Shown piece after piece: positions 26,558-34,752 of a stretch of DNA of 64,000 nt; within the stretch, counting starts at the first letter, position 1, and each line of letters starts with the position of its first letter. Source of the DNA: CAWARU01 sp963805795 (GTDB lineage: Bacteria; Pseudomonadota; Gammaproteobacteria; UBA6186; Azoamicaceae). Position numbers and translations under genes: made by a program. The notes below the pieces were generated by a model. That model worked only from the letters and a program-made list of their open reading frames with translations. It did no database searches and had not been told where the DNA came from. The stretch lies in NCBI GenBank assembly GCA_963805795.1, contig CAWDVG010000002.1, positions 186,001-250,000 on the forward strand, given 5' to 3'.

Positions 26558-27371
26558 AGAAAATAAAAACAATCAAAACCATTCAGACACTCAAAATAAA
26601 CAAGAAAATCCTTTAAGGGTGCTTGTAACCCGTCCTGCTCATCTTGCAGAGAAATTAGCTACTCAAATAAAAAGACTCGGTTTTATTCCCGAACTGCTTC
26701 CTGTCGTAACATTCAAACCGAGTCCTCATCAAGCAATTCTAAAGGAAGCCATTTCTATCTTAAATCAATCCGATATTGCCTTATTCGTAAGCGCTACCGC
26801 AGTCCAGTATGGCATGAAAGCTATTCTGGATTACTGGCCTGCACCACCCGATATTCTCTATGCGGCCATAGGGCCGGCAACGGAGCAAGCTTTACAATCC
26901 TATGCAGTTAAAAAAACGATTTATCCTCTTGCCCCCCCTTATGAAAGCGAAAGTCTTTTAGCAGTGCCTGCTTTACAAAATGTGCGCGGTAAAAATTGTG
27001 TGTTCTTCCGTGGCAATGGTGGTCGCAATCTTTTAGCTCAAACCTTAGCAGACAGAGGCGCCAAAGTAACAATCGTTGAATGTTATCAACGACAAATACC
27101 CAAGCTAAATATAGTTAATAAGCTGAATTCATGGCGACAGAACCCCATTCATGTTATTTTAGCGACTTCCGCAGATGTTTTAAAAGGCCTTCAAATCTTT
27201 GCGGGTCCAGAAAATTGGCATCACCTTCAAAAACTACCCATGATTGTGGTGGGTTTGCGAATGCAAGGGCTAGCAACTAGTCTAGGAGTAAGCCATATTG
27301 TGGTTGCCAAAGGTGCAGACGACGCTTCTCTCATCGAGGCCTTAATGAAATTTAGGGATTCATTTCAGTGA
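26544..27371 (+). CDS. hemD: Uroporphyrinogen-III synthase
   Basis: Closes hydroxymethylbilane to uroporphyrinogen III. 275 residues from ATG 26544, inside the hemC 3' end; the longer frame to 26433 would overlap hemC by 125 nt. The weakly conserved family shows LRVLVTRPAHLAEKLATQI, ALFVSATAVQYGM, AAIGPATEQAL and VFFRGNGGRNLLAQTL. The first 22 residues are polar and Asn/Gln-rich. It overlaps hemX as GTGA, so the three genes are translated together. Confidence 0.92.
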   Translation: MLVTKENKNNQNHSDTQNKQENPLRVLVTRPAHLAEKLATQIKRLGFIPELLPVVTFKPSPHQAILKEAISILNQSDIALFVSATAVQYGMKAILDYWPAPPDILYAAIGPATEQALQSYAVKKTIYPLAPPYESESLLAVPALQNVRGKNCVFFRGNGGRNLLAQTLADRGAKVTIVECYQRQIPKLNIVNKLNSWRQNPIHVILATSADVLKGLQIFAGPENWHHLQKLPMIVVGLRMQGLATSLGVSHIVVAKGADDASLIEALMKFRDSFQ

Positions 27372-28480
27372 AAACGGCTATTTTAAGTTTAATTATTGCA
27401 ATTGCGGTTGCGGCATTTAGTATTTTTCAATTTGAAAAAAACAATCAAGAAAGTCAACAAACCGATCAAGCGTTGACCGACATCCAAAGCAAAATTGTGA
27501 AAATCAATGCCGAAGCAACTCAAACCAAAAATACCCTGACAGAATTATTAGGGAAATATCAATCTTTAACCTTAGAAGGTAAATGGAAGCTTTCTGAAGC
27601 GAGTCATTTTTTACGTCTGGCTGCCATTGAACTACAAATTTCTCGGGATGTCCCTACCAGTTTACGTTTGCTAGAAGCTGCAGAGGATCTCTTAAACAGC
27701 ATTCCAGATCCTAAGCTTTTACCCCTGCGTTCTCAAATCGCTAAAGAAAAAGCGGCTTTACAAGCCCTACAATTACCGGATCTAGAAAAGCTTTGGTCTA
27801 GAGTCGGTGCATTAATGGATCAAATTCCAAGCCTGCCCACTCGCGGCGTACGAATGGGAAATCAGGCTAAAAATCCGGTTGAAGATCAAGAACAGGATCA
27901 AGATGACGTGCAAGAACAAAGGCCATTGCAAGAACAGGATCAAAAGCAAAACCAGAGTCAAATGCAAAATGCGAAGCCAGATCAGAAACCAGATCAGAAG
28001 CAAGTTGGGAAACCAATCCCAATGCAAACCGATGATCAATCAGACAATGAAGCTGAACATCCAACAGAACATCAAACTGAAAACCAAACTGAACATCAAA
28101 CCAATACCACGGTACCTGCAAGCGTAGGATGGTGGAAAAAAGGGTTACATAATACTTGGAATGAACTAAAAGGTTTGATCAAAGTTCAACGCCATACCGC
28201 CCCCATTGAGCCGATTTTGAATGAATCTGAACAAGCCTTAGCAAAGGAAAACCTCTTGCTTATTTTCGAGCAGATACGCTGGGCGATTTTACAAAGTAAC
28301 AACACGGTTTATCAAGAATCTATCCAGAATGCTAAACAATGGTTAAACCATTATTTTGAAAACACCGATAGTCGTACTCGACATATACAGGATGCTTTAA
28401 ATGACCTCGCAAAAATTGATTTGCGTCCTCCATTGCCTGATATTGGGCAGGCGCTTAATGAGTTAAAAAACAAAGGCTAA
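27368..28480 (+). CDS. hemX: HemX-like membrane protein with Gln/Asp/Glu-rich insert
   Basis: HemX-family protein with GTG start at 27368. One N-terminal membrane helix (TAILSLIIAIAVAAFSIF), a periplasmic coiled coil (about 25-75), the conserved EASHFLRLAAIELQISRD helix, and a conserved C-terminal helical part (KGLIKVQRHTAPIEPIL). Between them lies an unusual low-complexity stretch of about 85 residues (about 165-250) made of Gln, Asp, Glu, Lys and His. Role in haem synthesis is uncertain; it is usually found with hemD and hemY, as here. Confidence 0.88.
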   Translation: MKTAILSLIIAIAVAAFSIFQFEKNNQESQQTDQALTDIQSKIVKINAEATQTKNTLTELLGKYQSLTLEGKWKLSEASHFLRLAAIELQISRDVPTSLRLLEAAEDLLNSIPDPKLLPLRSQIAKEKAALQALQLPDLEKLWSRVGALMDQIPSLPTRGVRMGNQAKNPVEDQEQDQDDVQEQRPLQEQDQKQNQSQMQNAKPDQKPDQKQVGKPIPMQTDDQSDNEAEHPTEHQTENQTEHQTNTTVPASVGWWKKGLHNTWNELKGLIKVQRHTAPIEPILNESEQALAKENLLLIFEQIRWAILQSNNTVYQESIQNAKQWLNHYFENTDSRTRHIQDALNDLAKIDLRPPLPDIGQALNELKNKG

Positions 28481-28516
28481 TTGTAAGGGTAATAGTTGAA
28501 TTAAAGGTTAAGTTAA

Positions 28517-29710
28517 ATGCGATTATGGATTATTATTCTGGTTCTTTTTCTGGCAACACTTGCGGGGATTTATATTCGGCAAGATCCGGGTTATGTGCTC
28601 TTTGCTTATCGTCATTGGACGCTAGAAATGCCCTTATGGCTTTCAGCCGTATTGTTAATTTTATTATTGGCTTCTTGTTTATTTGTTTTATGGAGTTTGA
28701 ATACGGTTCTGGGTAGTGGCTACCGAGTTAAAAGTTGGTGGTTTAAAAATAAACAAAATAGCGCAAGAAAAAAGACCGCAGTGGGGTTGCTTGCACTCGC
28801 TGAAGGCCAATGGTCGAAAGCGGAACGTTTCTTACGCGATTCAGCACGCTTTAGCGATGCGCCTATTATCAATTATCTCTCTGCTGCAAAAGCGGCAGAA
28901 GAGGGTGGAGCTCCTGCCCGTCGAGATCAATATTTGCAACTCGCCCATGAGGTGAACGAAAATTCTAATATTGCGGTTCACTTAACTGAGGCACATTTAC
29001 GCTACCAACGCGGAGAACTCGAACAAAGCATCAATGCCTTACGAGAATTACAGACCAAACATCCTAAACATCCACAAGTATTACGGCTACTTTATACGAT
29101 TTACGAAACCACTCATCATTGGCAATCACTCCAAGAATTGCTACCTTCCTTGCGAAAAGCTGGCATCTTTACTTCAAAAGAAAGTAGAGAGGATTTAGAA
29201 CGAAAAGTATATCGAGCCTTAATTCCCATAAAGGCAAAAGAAGGCAAAACTTCTCTTCTCCAATGTTGGCATGGAGCACCCGATTCTGTTCAGCATTCTA
29301 AAGATATTATCGCCCTTTATACGGAAGCACTCATAAATATAGGGGCAGAGACAGAAGCAGAAGCTTTATTACATGCAACCCTTAAGAAGGGCTGGGATCC
29401 CAAACTAGGACATTTATATGGAATAGTTAAAGGACCTTCACCTCAAAAACAACTTACTTTTGCCGAAACATTTCTTAAAGTAGCGGCACATAATCCTATT
29501 TTATTGCTTACTTTAGGGCACTTATCTTTTCGTAATCAATTGTGGGGCAAGGCAAAAGACTATTTAGAAGAAAGTATTGCCCTGTCTCCTTCTGCTGAAG
29601 CCTATGCTCTTTTAGGACAAATTATGGATCGTTTAGGCTTTCCCGATAAACGCGATGAATGTTATAAAAAAGGATTATTTTGTGCTGTGAACATTCAAGC
29701 ATTATCGTAG
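28517..29710 (+). CDS. hemY: HemY-like inner-membrane protein with TPR region
   Basis: 397 residues: two N-terminal membrane helices (about 3-18 and 41-64) with RQDPGYVLFAYRHWTLEMPL between them, then a cytoplasmic helical region of TPR-like repeats. It belongs to the proteobacterial HemY_N family, not the oxygen-dependent protoporphyrinogen oxidase also called HemY. It is the last gene of the hem operon. Its stop overlaps the convergent esterase gene by 9 nt, leaving no room for a separate terminator. Confidence 0.92.
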   Translation: MRLWIIILVLFLATLAGIYIRQDPGYVLFAYRHWTLEMPLWLSAVLLILLLASCLFVLWSLNTVLGSGYRVKSWWFKNKQNSARKKTAVGLLALAEGQWSKAERFLRDSARFSDAPIINYLSAAKAAEEGGAPARRDQYLQLAHEVNENSNIAVHLTEAHLRYQRGELEQSINALRELQTKHPKHPQVLRLLYTIYETTHHWQSLQELLPSLRKAGIFTSKESREDLERKVYRALIPIKAKEGKTSLLQCWHGAPDSVQHSKDIIALYTEALINIGAETEAEALLHATLKKGWDPKLGHLYGIVKGPSPQKQLTFAETFLKVAAHNPILLLTLGHLSFRNQLWGKAKDYLEESIALSPSAEAYALLGQIMDRLGFPDKRDECYKKGLFCAVNIQALS

Positions 29711-30373
29711 ATTTTTTTTAAAAAAATGAGCAATGTCTTGAATTTCTTCCGGGATAACAGTATGTGACATAGAATAAGTATGCCATTCAATTTCGTAACC
29801 TAAACCCTGCAAATGATGACGCGACATTTCCCCTAACATTAAAGGAACAATAGGATCAAATAATCCATGCGCCATAAAAATAGGGGTTGCCTGATTTTCC
29901 TTGTTGCGTTCCCCAGATAGATTTTCTGCCAAAGGCGAATAGGCAGAAAGTGAAACGATCCCACCTAAGGATTCTTTATAACGTAAGCCTGTATAAAGGG
30001 CCATCGCCCCACCTTGGGAAAACCCGGCCAGAAAAATAGACTGACTCGGAATATTGAGATTCTTTTCTCGTTCGATCAGTAATTCGATAAGTTGACCAGA
30101 CTGCTTTATACCCTCACCATCTTCCTTTCTTGATAAATCCATGGCAAAGATATCATACCAGGCGCGCATCTTCATTCCCCCATTGATAGTAATGGGGCGG
30201 ATGGGAGCATGTGGAAACACAAATCTCACTTTATGCCTATCGGCTAATGCAAATTGCTCGACAATGGGAACAAAATCATTGCCATCAGCACCTAAACCAT
30301 GTAACCAAATGACCGAGGCTTCGGGTTTATCGCCCGAAGGGTTTAGATCAATTGTCGCTGGGATCTTATCCAT
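29702..30373 (-). CDS. Carboxylesterase/phospholipase-type alpha/beta hydrolase
   Basis: 223 residues, Abhydrolase_2 family, predicted cytoplasmic esterase acting on short acyl esters or lysophospholipids. Features: SVIWLHGLGADGNDF (oxyanion region), FPHAPIRPITINGGMKMRAWYD, nucleophile Ser in LAGFSQGGAMAL, Asp in AHGLFDPIVP and His in SMSHTVIPEE, so the triad is complete. Single gene, convergent with hemY and overlapping its stop. Confidence 0.93.
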   Translation of the reverse strand: MDKIPATIDLNPSGDKPEASVIWLHGLGADGNDFVPIVEQFALADRHKVRFVFPHAPIRPITINGGMKMRAWYDIFAMDLSRKEDGEGIKQSGQLIELLIEREKNLNIPSQSIFLAGFSQGGAMALYTGLRYKESLGGIVSLSAYSPLAENLSGERNKENQATPIFMAHGLFDPIVPLMLGEMSRHHLQGLGYEIEWHTYSMSHTVIPEEIQDIAHFFKKNLR

Positions 30374-30445
30374 AGATTTTCCTTTTAGATTTTTGTTTCA
30401 TTGCTAGTATGCCACAAAAGGGTGTTATTTTGCCATACCAGATAA

Positions 30446-30700
30446 CCTGCGCCTATAATTTTAGGTTTAAAAGCGCTCAATTCTTTTCTAAAAAAGAATA
30501 AACGCGTTGCTATTATGTGTGCAGAAGCACTTCCTTGGCGTTGTCATCGATCTCTGATTGCCGATGCTGAAATGATTCGGGGCATTAAAGTTTGGCATAT
30601 CATGAGTGCCACTTCGATTCATCCACATACACTCACTACTTTTGCTGTGATCGATAGGAAAAGAAAGCCGATGATTGTCTACTATCCAAAAAAATCATAA
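30446..30700 (+). pseudogene. 3' remnant of a DUF488-family gene
   Basis: The frame is open from 30446 after a stop at 30443; the only ATG is 30515, inside the conserved core. The sequence IMCAEALPWRCHRSLIADAE and HPHTLTTFAVID is the C-terminal signature of DUF488 proteins, normally about 120-180 residues. The N-terminal half, with the strands before the CAE motif, is missing and no ribosome site is present. I read it as a truncated remnant. Confidence 0.7.
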
Positions 30701-30841
30701 ACTGATAAACAAATAAGATTAAATATATTATATTATCCAGTTTCCCGGGACTATCCCTGCTGTTATTAATATGATAAAATCATTCTATTTTAGGCTATAT
30801 GCAAATTAATTTTTTAACTTATTGATTTTCTGGATCCCCAA

Positions 30842-31903
30842 ATGACAATTGCGCAAAAAATACTGAAATGGTTTGATAAAGAAGGTCGTAAAGACTTACC
30901 TTGGCAAATAAATCCAAGTCTTTACCGAGTTTGGGTTTCTGAAATCATGTTGCAACAAACTCAAGTAAGCACCGTTATTCCTTACTTTAATCGCTTTATG
31001 AAAAAATTCCCGGAATTATTCTTTTTGGCACAAGCACCCTTGGATGAGGTGCTCAAAATTTGGACGGGCCTTGGTTATTATGCCCGGGCCCGTAATATGC
31101 ATAAAACCGCCGGAATTATTTTAGAAAAATATCAAGGCGAGTTTCCACGCGACTTTGAAAGCCTATTACAATTACCAGGCATTGGCCGCTCCACCGCGGG
31201 CGCCATCCTAGCCTTAAGCACTGGGCAGCACTACCCCATTCTCGATGGCAATGTAAAACGAGTATTATGTCGATTATTTGCTGTTCCTGGGTGGTCTTCA
31301 TCACCGAAGGTGATAGAAAAACTTTGGCAACACAGCGAACAAATTACCCCTAAAAAAAGAGTCAATCATTATACGCAGGCCATTATGGATCTCGGCGCAA
31401 TGGTTTGTACTAGAACAAAACCGAATTGTAATGCCTGTCCCTTGTCGCAAGATTGTCTGGCCAAAGCACAAGGCAAAGAAACCCTCTACCCCCATCCGCG
31501 TCCTGCAAAAGTTAAGCCCATACAAAAAGTTAACTTGGTTATCCTCTTCCACCCTGAAAAAAAAGCAGTACTTTTAGAAAAAAGACCTCTGCAAGGTATT
31601 TGGGGCGGGTTATGGAGCTTCCCACAATGCGAACAAAAATCGCAAGTCAATTGCTGCTACGATAAAAGTTTAAACATCCGCATCCAATCTAAAAAATATT
31701 TACCTGATTTTCGTCATACCTTCACACATTTTCATTTGGATATTCATCCCATTCTTTGTGAGGTTAAAATCCAAAAGAAAAATTTATCTGCTTCACTTAA
31801 AGAATTTAAAGGATCCTATTATTGGCATCCGCTTAATACTAGCCTTAAAAAAGGCGTAGCAGCCCCCATTAAACGTTTATTGGAACAATTGAACGCATGC
31901 TAA
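30842..31903 (+). CDS. mutY: A/G-specific adenine DNA glycosylase
   Basis: Removes adenine mispaired with 8-oxoguanine. 353 residues. Catalytic Glu34 in SEIMLQQTQV, helix-hairpin-helix LLQLPGIGRSTAGAIL, Asp in ILDGNVKRVL, the 4Fe-4S loop CTRTKPNCNACPLSQDC and a C-terminal NUDIX-like domain (LLEKRPLQGIWGGLWSFPQ) are all present. It is followed 43 nt later by yggX, the usual gammaproteobacterial pair. Confidence 0.96.
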   Translation: MTIAQKILKWFDKEGRKDLPWQINPSLYRVWVSEIMLQQTQVSTVIPYFNRFMKKFPELFFLAQAPLDEVLKIWTGLGYYARARNMHKTAGIILEKYQGEFPRDFESLLQLPGIGRSTAGAILALSTGQHYPILDGNVKRVLCRLFAVPGWSSSPKVIEKLWQHSEQITPKKRVNHYTQAIMDLGAMVCTRTKPNCNACPLSQDCLAKAQGKETLYPHPRPAKVKPIQKVNLVILFHPEKKAVLLEKRPLQGIWGGLWSFPQCEQKSQVNCCYDKSLNIRIQSKKYLPDFRHTFTHFHLDIHPILCEVKIQKKNLSASLKEFKGSYYWHPLNTSLKKGVAAPIKRLLEQLNAC

Positions 31904-31946
31904 AATCCTTTCACATTAGGGTTAATTTTATTCGGAGCAACACTAT

Positions 31947-32189
31947 ATGACTCATACCGTTTTTTGTAGCAAACTTAAAAAAGAAGCCATAGGACTGGAT
32001 CGCCCTCCCCTTCCTTCCATTTTAGGAGATAAAATATATGCAGAAATATCCAAGGAAGCCTGGGGACTTTGGATGAAACAACAAACGATGATCATCAATG
32101 AAAAACGCTTGAACTTAACCGATCCCAAAGCAAGAGAAGAGCTTACCCAGGCAATGGAAAACTTTTTATTTGGGCAAAAAACTAGCTAA
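31947..32189 (+). CDS. yggX: Probable Fe(2+)-trafficking protein
   Basis: 80-residue YggX-family protein, linked to iron handling and protection of labile Fe-S clusters. VFCSKLKKEAIGLDRPP with the single conserved Cys, the helix EAWGLWMKQQTMIINEKRL and the C-terminal region AMENFLFG match the family. GGAG lies before the ATG. An 8-bp inverted repeat follows the gene. Confidence 0.95.
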   Translation: MTHTVFCSKLKKEAIGLDRPPLPSILGDKIYAEISKEAWGLWMKQQTMIINEKRLNLTDPKAREELTQAMENFLFGQKTS

Positions 32190-32193
32190 AAAT

Positions 32194-32221
32194 TGCATTC
32201 CATATTTGATTTGGGAATGCA
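32194..32221 (+). terminator. Candidate stem-loop after yggX
   Basis: TGCATTCC (32194-32201) and GGAATGCA (32214-32221) form an 8-bp stem with a 12-nt loop, 4 nt after the yggX stop. There is no clear T-run, so termination efficiency is uncertain. Confidence 0.4.
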
Positions 32222-32287
32222 TGTATGGCTTCAATATTTGTGTCATATTGCCCTAGTATTTAGTTACCATAATTACAATAATAATCA

Positions 32288-32317
32288 TTGACGAACCAAC
32301 CCCAAATGCGTTTTAAT
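32288..32317 (+). promoter_or_regulatory. Candidate sigma-70 promoter of tRNA-Phe
   Basis: TTGACG at 32288-32293 and TTTAAT at 32312-32317 are separated by 18 nt and lie 13 nt upstream of the tRNA. Each box differs from consensus by one base. Confidence 0.55.
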
Positions 32318-32330
32318 AACGGTTGCTTTT

Positions 32331-32406
<76 letters not shown>

Positions 32407-32467
32407 GTCAAATCAAATATTTAGCTCCGACTTCGCTAACCCTAAAAACTCCTTGTGGGAGACAACT

Positions 32468-34396
32468 ATGAGCGCAACCCCATCGACCGCAAGCAGTAAA
32501 CTTGATCAAGAAAAAGCTGAGAGAGCAAAAGCAACGGCAGACGCTGAGCAAAGAAAACAGGGAACACGACCCAAAATAGATTACTACATCCCCAATATGT
32601 TAAGGACAATTCAAAAAACACTTGACAGTATTGAACAATCAAAAGAAATGCTTCAAGAAATGTTCCAAACATCTGAACCAAAAGAAGTTAAAGAATTCGA
32701 TGATAGATTAAAAACAAACAATGAACAACTTTCTAAATTTATAAAATACGCCCAAGAATTAAGAGAAGCAGCCAAAAGTGATACCAGCCAAGAGTTTAAA
32801 ACAAAATTAGATAGTGCTCTTAAGGATGTTTTTGAAATCAATAGGCAGTTTTACATCCTCATGCTGGATTGCCGAGCCTCAAGAATTCATGATTATTTTA
32901 AGTTAGATAATAACGCAAAATTAACCCAAGAAATCTTACGAGAGGTCTTGCATACCATTCATTTACAGATACCTGATTTTAAAACTTACTTTAAGTATAA
33001 AACAAAAAATAAAGGAAGCGATTATAGAGCACCCATTAAATGGCTGTCTTTTCCAGAAGCTACCCCAGAAAACGCTTTACACGCTTTAACAAAGCACCCC
33101 GATTTTACTAAGGCGGCCCTTGGAAGAGAACGAGTGCTCATCGCTGAGTTTTCAAAACTTTCAAGAGAACATTTCGCTTGCTTAGTCTCCCAGGGGCCGA
33201 AAAATACAAATAGTTCGATTATACATAACGTTTTTCTATATGAGAAGCAGTGCATTATATTTTTCCTTAAAGACTTCAAGAGTAAAACTCTTGATTTACA
33301 TGGATTCGATCTAAGGGTGGCCACTGAACATGCTCATGCAGCTATAAAAGAAGCATTTTTAGATTTCAAAGGTTCTCTTGCCTTGATGTCGGGTCAAGGA
33401 AAACATAACGCTTCAGGAACATCGGTTATTCAACAGACATTGTTAGCCGAATTAAAATCTTGGAAAAACTGTGACCAACAGTTTATCAAAGCTGTTTACA
33501 AAGATCCCAAAAATCCCGGGAGCATAAAGATCGACTTTCGTCCGCCCACGATTATTAATTTGTCAGCAATTGCATCAGGAATAAGCAATATTCTAAAAAA
33601 TCGTGTTCACCGAATTGTGGTTAAATTAGACAAAAAATATCCTCCATTAATGTTGGATAAAATAACAACTCAACTGACAATGCAAATATTCCATTCTGAT
33701 TTATATCCTAACGTAGATGATGTGGTCATCCATTTTGTCGAACAGTCCAAAGTTGAAAGTGAATTTATTCGCTTATTTTTTGCTTACAAGAATGATCAAC
33801 ACAAGCTTTTTACTGCTGAATTGGATTCAGAATCAGATGTTGATTCTGATCCAAATTTAGAAGCAACATCCGATGCAAAGGCTAATGCAAACGGATCTAA
33901 TCCCAGTTCGACATCCGCTACAGCAGCAGGGACAAACAACCAAGATGCTCACCAAACAAAATCTACAATAGAAAAGCAGCAGGCAGAAGATTTAGCACAA
34001 ACTAAAGAACTTGTTGCCAAGGAAGCATCGAATGCGATTTTAACAGCCTTCCAAAAGGTTCAAAAATCAAAAAGCCAAGAACTTTTGGAAAAATATAAAC
34101 TTGCAAAAGAGCCTCAACTTCCTCAAGTTGAAACCGCGCTACGAAGAGCAGCAGCCATTGGCGATAAGAACGATTTATTCATCCTTTCTAAAATGGTCCA
34201 AGATATTAACGCTCAAGATGAAAATCCGAAAAATAAAAGAACGGCTCTGCATTGGGCTGCAATTGAAAAGCACATAGATGTCTATGATTTCTTAATTTCT
34301 ATCGGAGCCAATCCAAACATAAAAGATGCCCAAGGTAAAACAGCAGAAGAGTATAGAAAAGACAACCTAAGAAATGGCTCCAAAGCCTTGGATTAA
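32468..34396 (+). CDS. Ankyrin-domain protein of unknown function, effector-like
   Basis: 642 residues from ATG 32468 with GGGAG 6 nt upstream; an in-frame start at 32453 is less likely. The N-terminal third is charged helix, probably coiled coil (about 5-130). The middle is of unknown fold. An Ala/Ser/Thr/Asn-rich linker (about 455-510) leads to the C-terminal module VETALRRAAAIGDKNDL, KMVQDINAQDENP, then ankyrin repeat RTALHWAAIEKHIDVYDFLI and IGANPNIKDAQGKT. The first part of that module recurs in the protein at 9387-11849. No signal peptide. Confidence 0.75.
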   Translation: MSATPSTASSKLDQEKAERAKATADAEQRKQGTRPKIDYYIPNMLRTIQKTLDSIEQSKEMLQEMFQTSEPKEVKEFDDRLKTNNEQLSKFIKYAQELREAAKSDTSQEFKTKLDSALKDVFEINRQFYILMLDCRASRIHDYFKLDNNAKLTQEILREVLHTIHLQIPDFKTYFKYKTKNKGSDYRAPIKWLSFPEATPENALHALTKHPDFTKAALGRERVLIAEFSKLSREHFACLVSQGPKNTNSSIIHNVFLYEKQCIIFFLKDFKSKTLDLHGFDLRVATEHAHAAIKEAFLDFKGSLALMSGQGKHNASGTSVIQQTLLAELKSWKNCDQQFIKAVYKDPKNPGSIKIDFRPPTIINLSAIASGISNILKNRVHRIVVKLDKKYPPLMLDKITTQLTMQIFHSDLYPNVDDVVIHFVEQSKVESEFIRLFFAYKNDQHKLFTAELDSESDVDSDPNLEATSDAKANANGSNPSSTSATAAGTNNQDAHQTKSTIEKQQAEDLAQTKELVAKEASNAILTAFQKVQKSKSQELLEKYKLAKEPQLPQVETALRRAAAIGDKNDLFILSKMVQDINAQDENPKNKRTALHWAAIEKHIDVYDFLISIGANPNIKDAQGKTAEEYRKDNLRNGSKALD

Positions 34397-34405
34397 GTCA
34401 ATCAG

Positions 34406-34621
34406 TTACTTCAACCCTGCACTTGCTCCAGTCCCCGGAGCAACACCCTTGCTTGCATAAGCAGTTGTTACTGTTTTTAGAGATTTTAAGGGTCTTTTTC
34501 CATTAGTATTTTTGACGGTAGAGGCAGCAGGTGTGCCACCTGCACCAGTACCGGTAGCGGTTACTGTTGCGGCAGCAACCAGATCAGATAAAGGCGTGTG
34601 GCTGCATTGCTTACTTGACAC
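34406..34621 (-). CDS. Small Ala/Thr/Gly-rich hypothetical protein
   Basis: 71 codons from a GTG at 34621, with AGGAG only 3 nt away, which is close. Composition is dominated by Ala, Thr, Gly and Lys (VTATGTGAGG). No family. It resembles the low-complexity linkers in neighbouring large proteins and could be a remnant of such a gene. It is convergent with the ankyrin gene 9 nt away. Weakly supported. Confidence 0.35.
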   Translation of the reverse strand: MSSKQCSHTPLSDLVAAATVTATGTGAGGTPAASTVKNTNGKRPLKSLKTVTTAYASKGVAPGTGASAGLK

Positions 34622-34752
34622 TCTCTCCTGCCTAAAGGCAACCTAAAGGAAGGTGTCTTGGGTGCACATTATGATAAATATCCTTGAAGACAGGGGTCGG
34701 CATTATTATCCTTATTATCATCATTAATTGCCAGATTGGAATCATCGAGCGT

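Noticed and set aside
27812..28127. Several ORFs on both strands over the HemX low-complexity insert
   Set aside because: They arise from the repetitive CAA/GAT/CAG codons of hemX.
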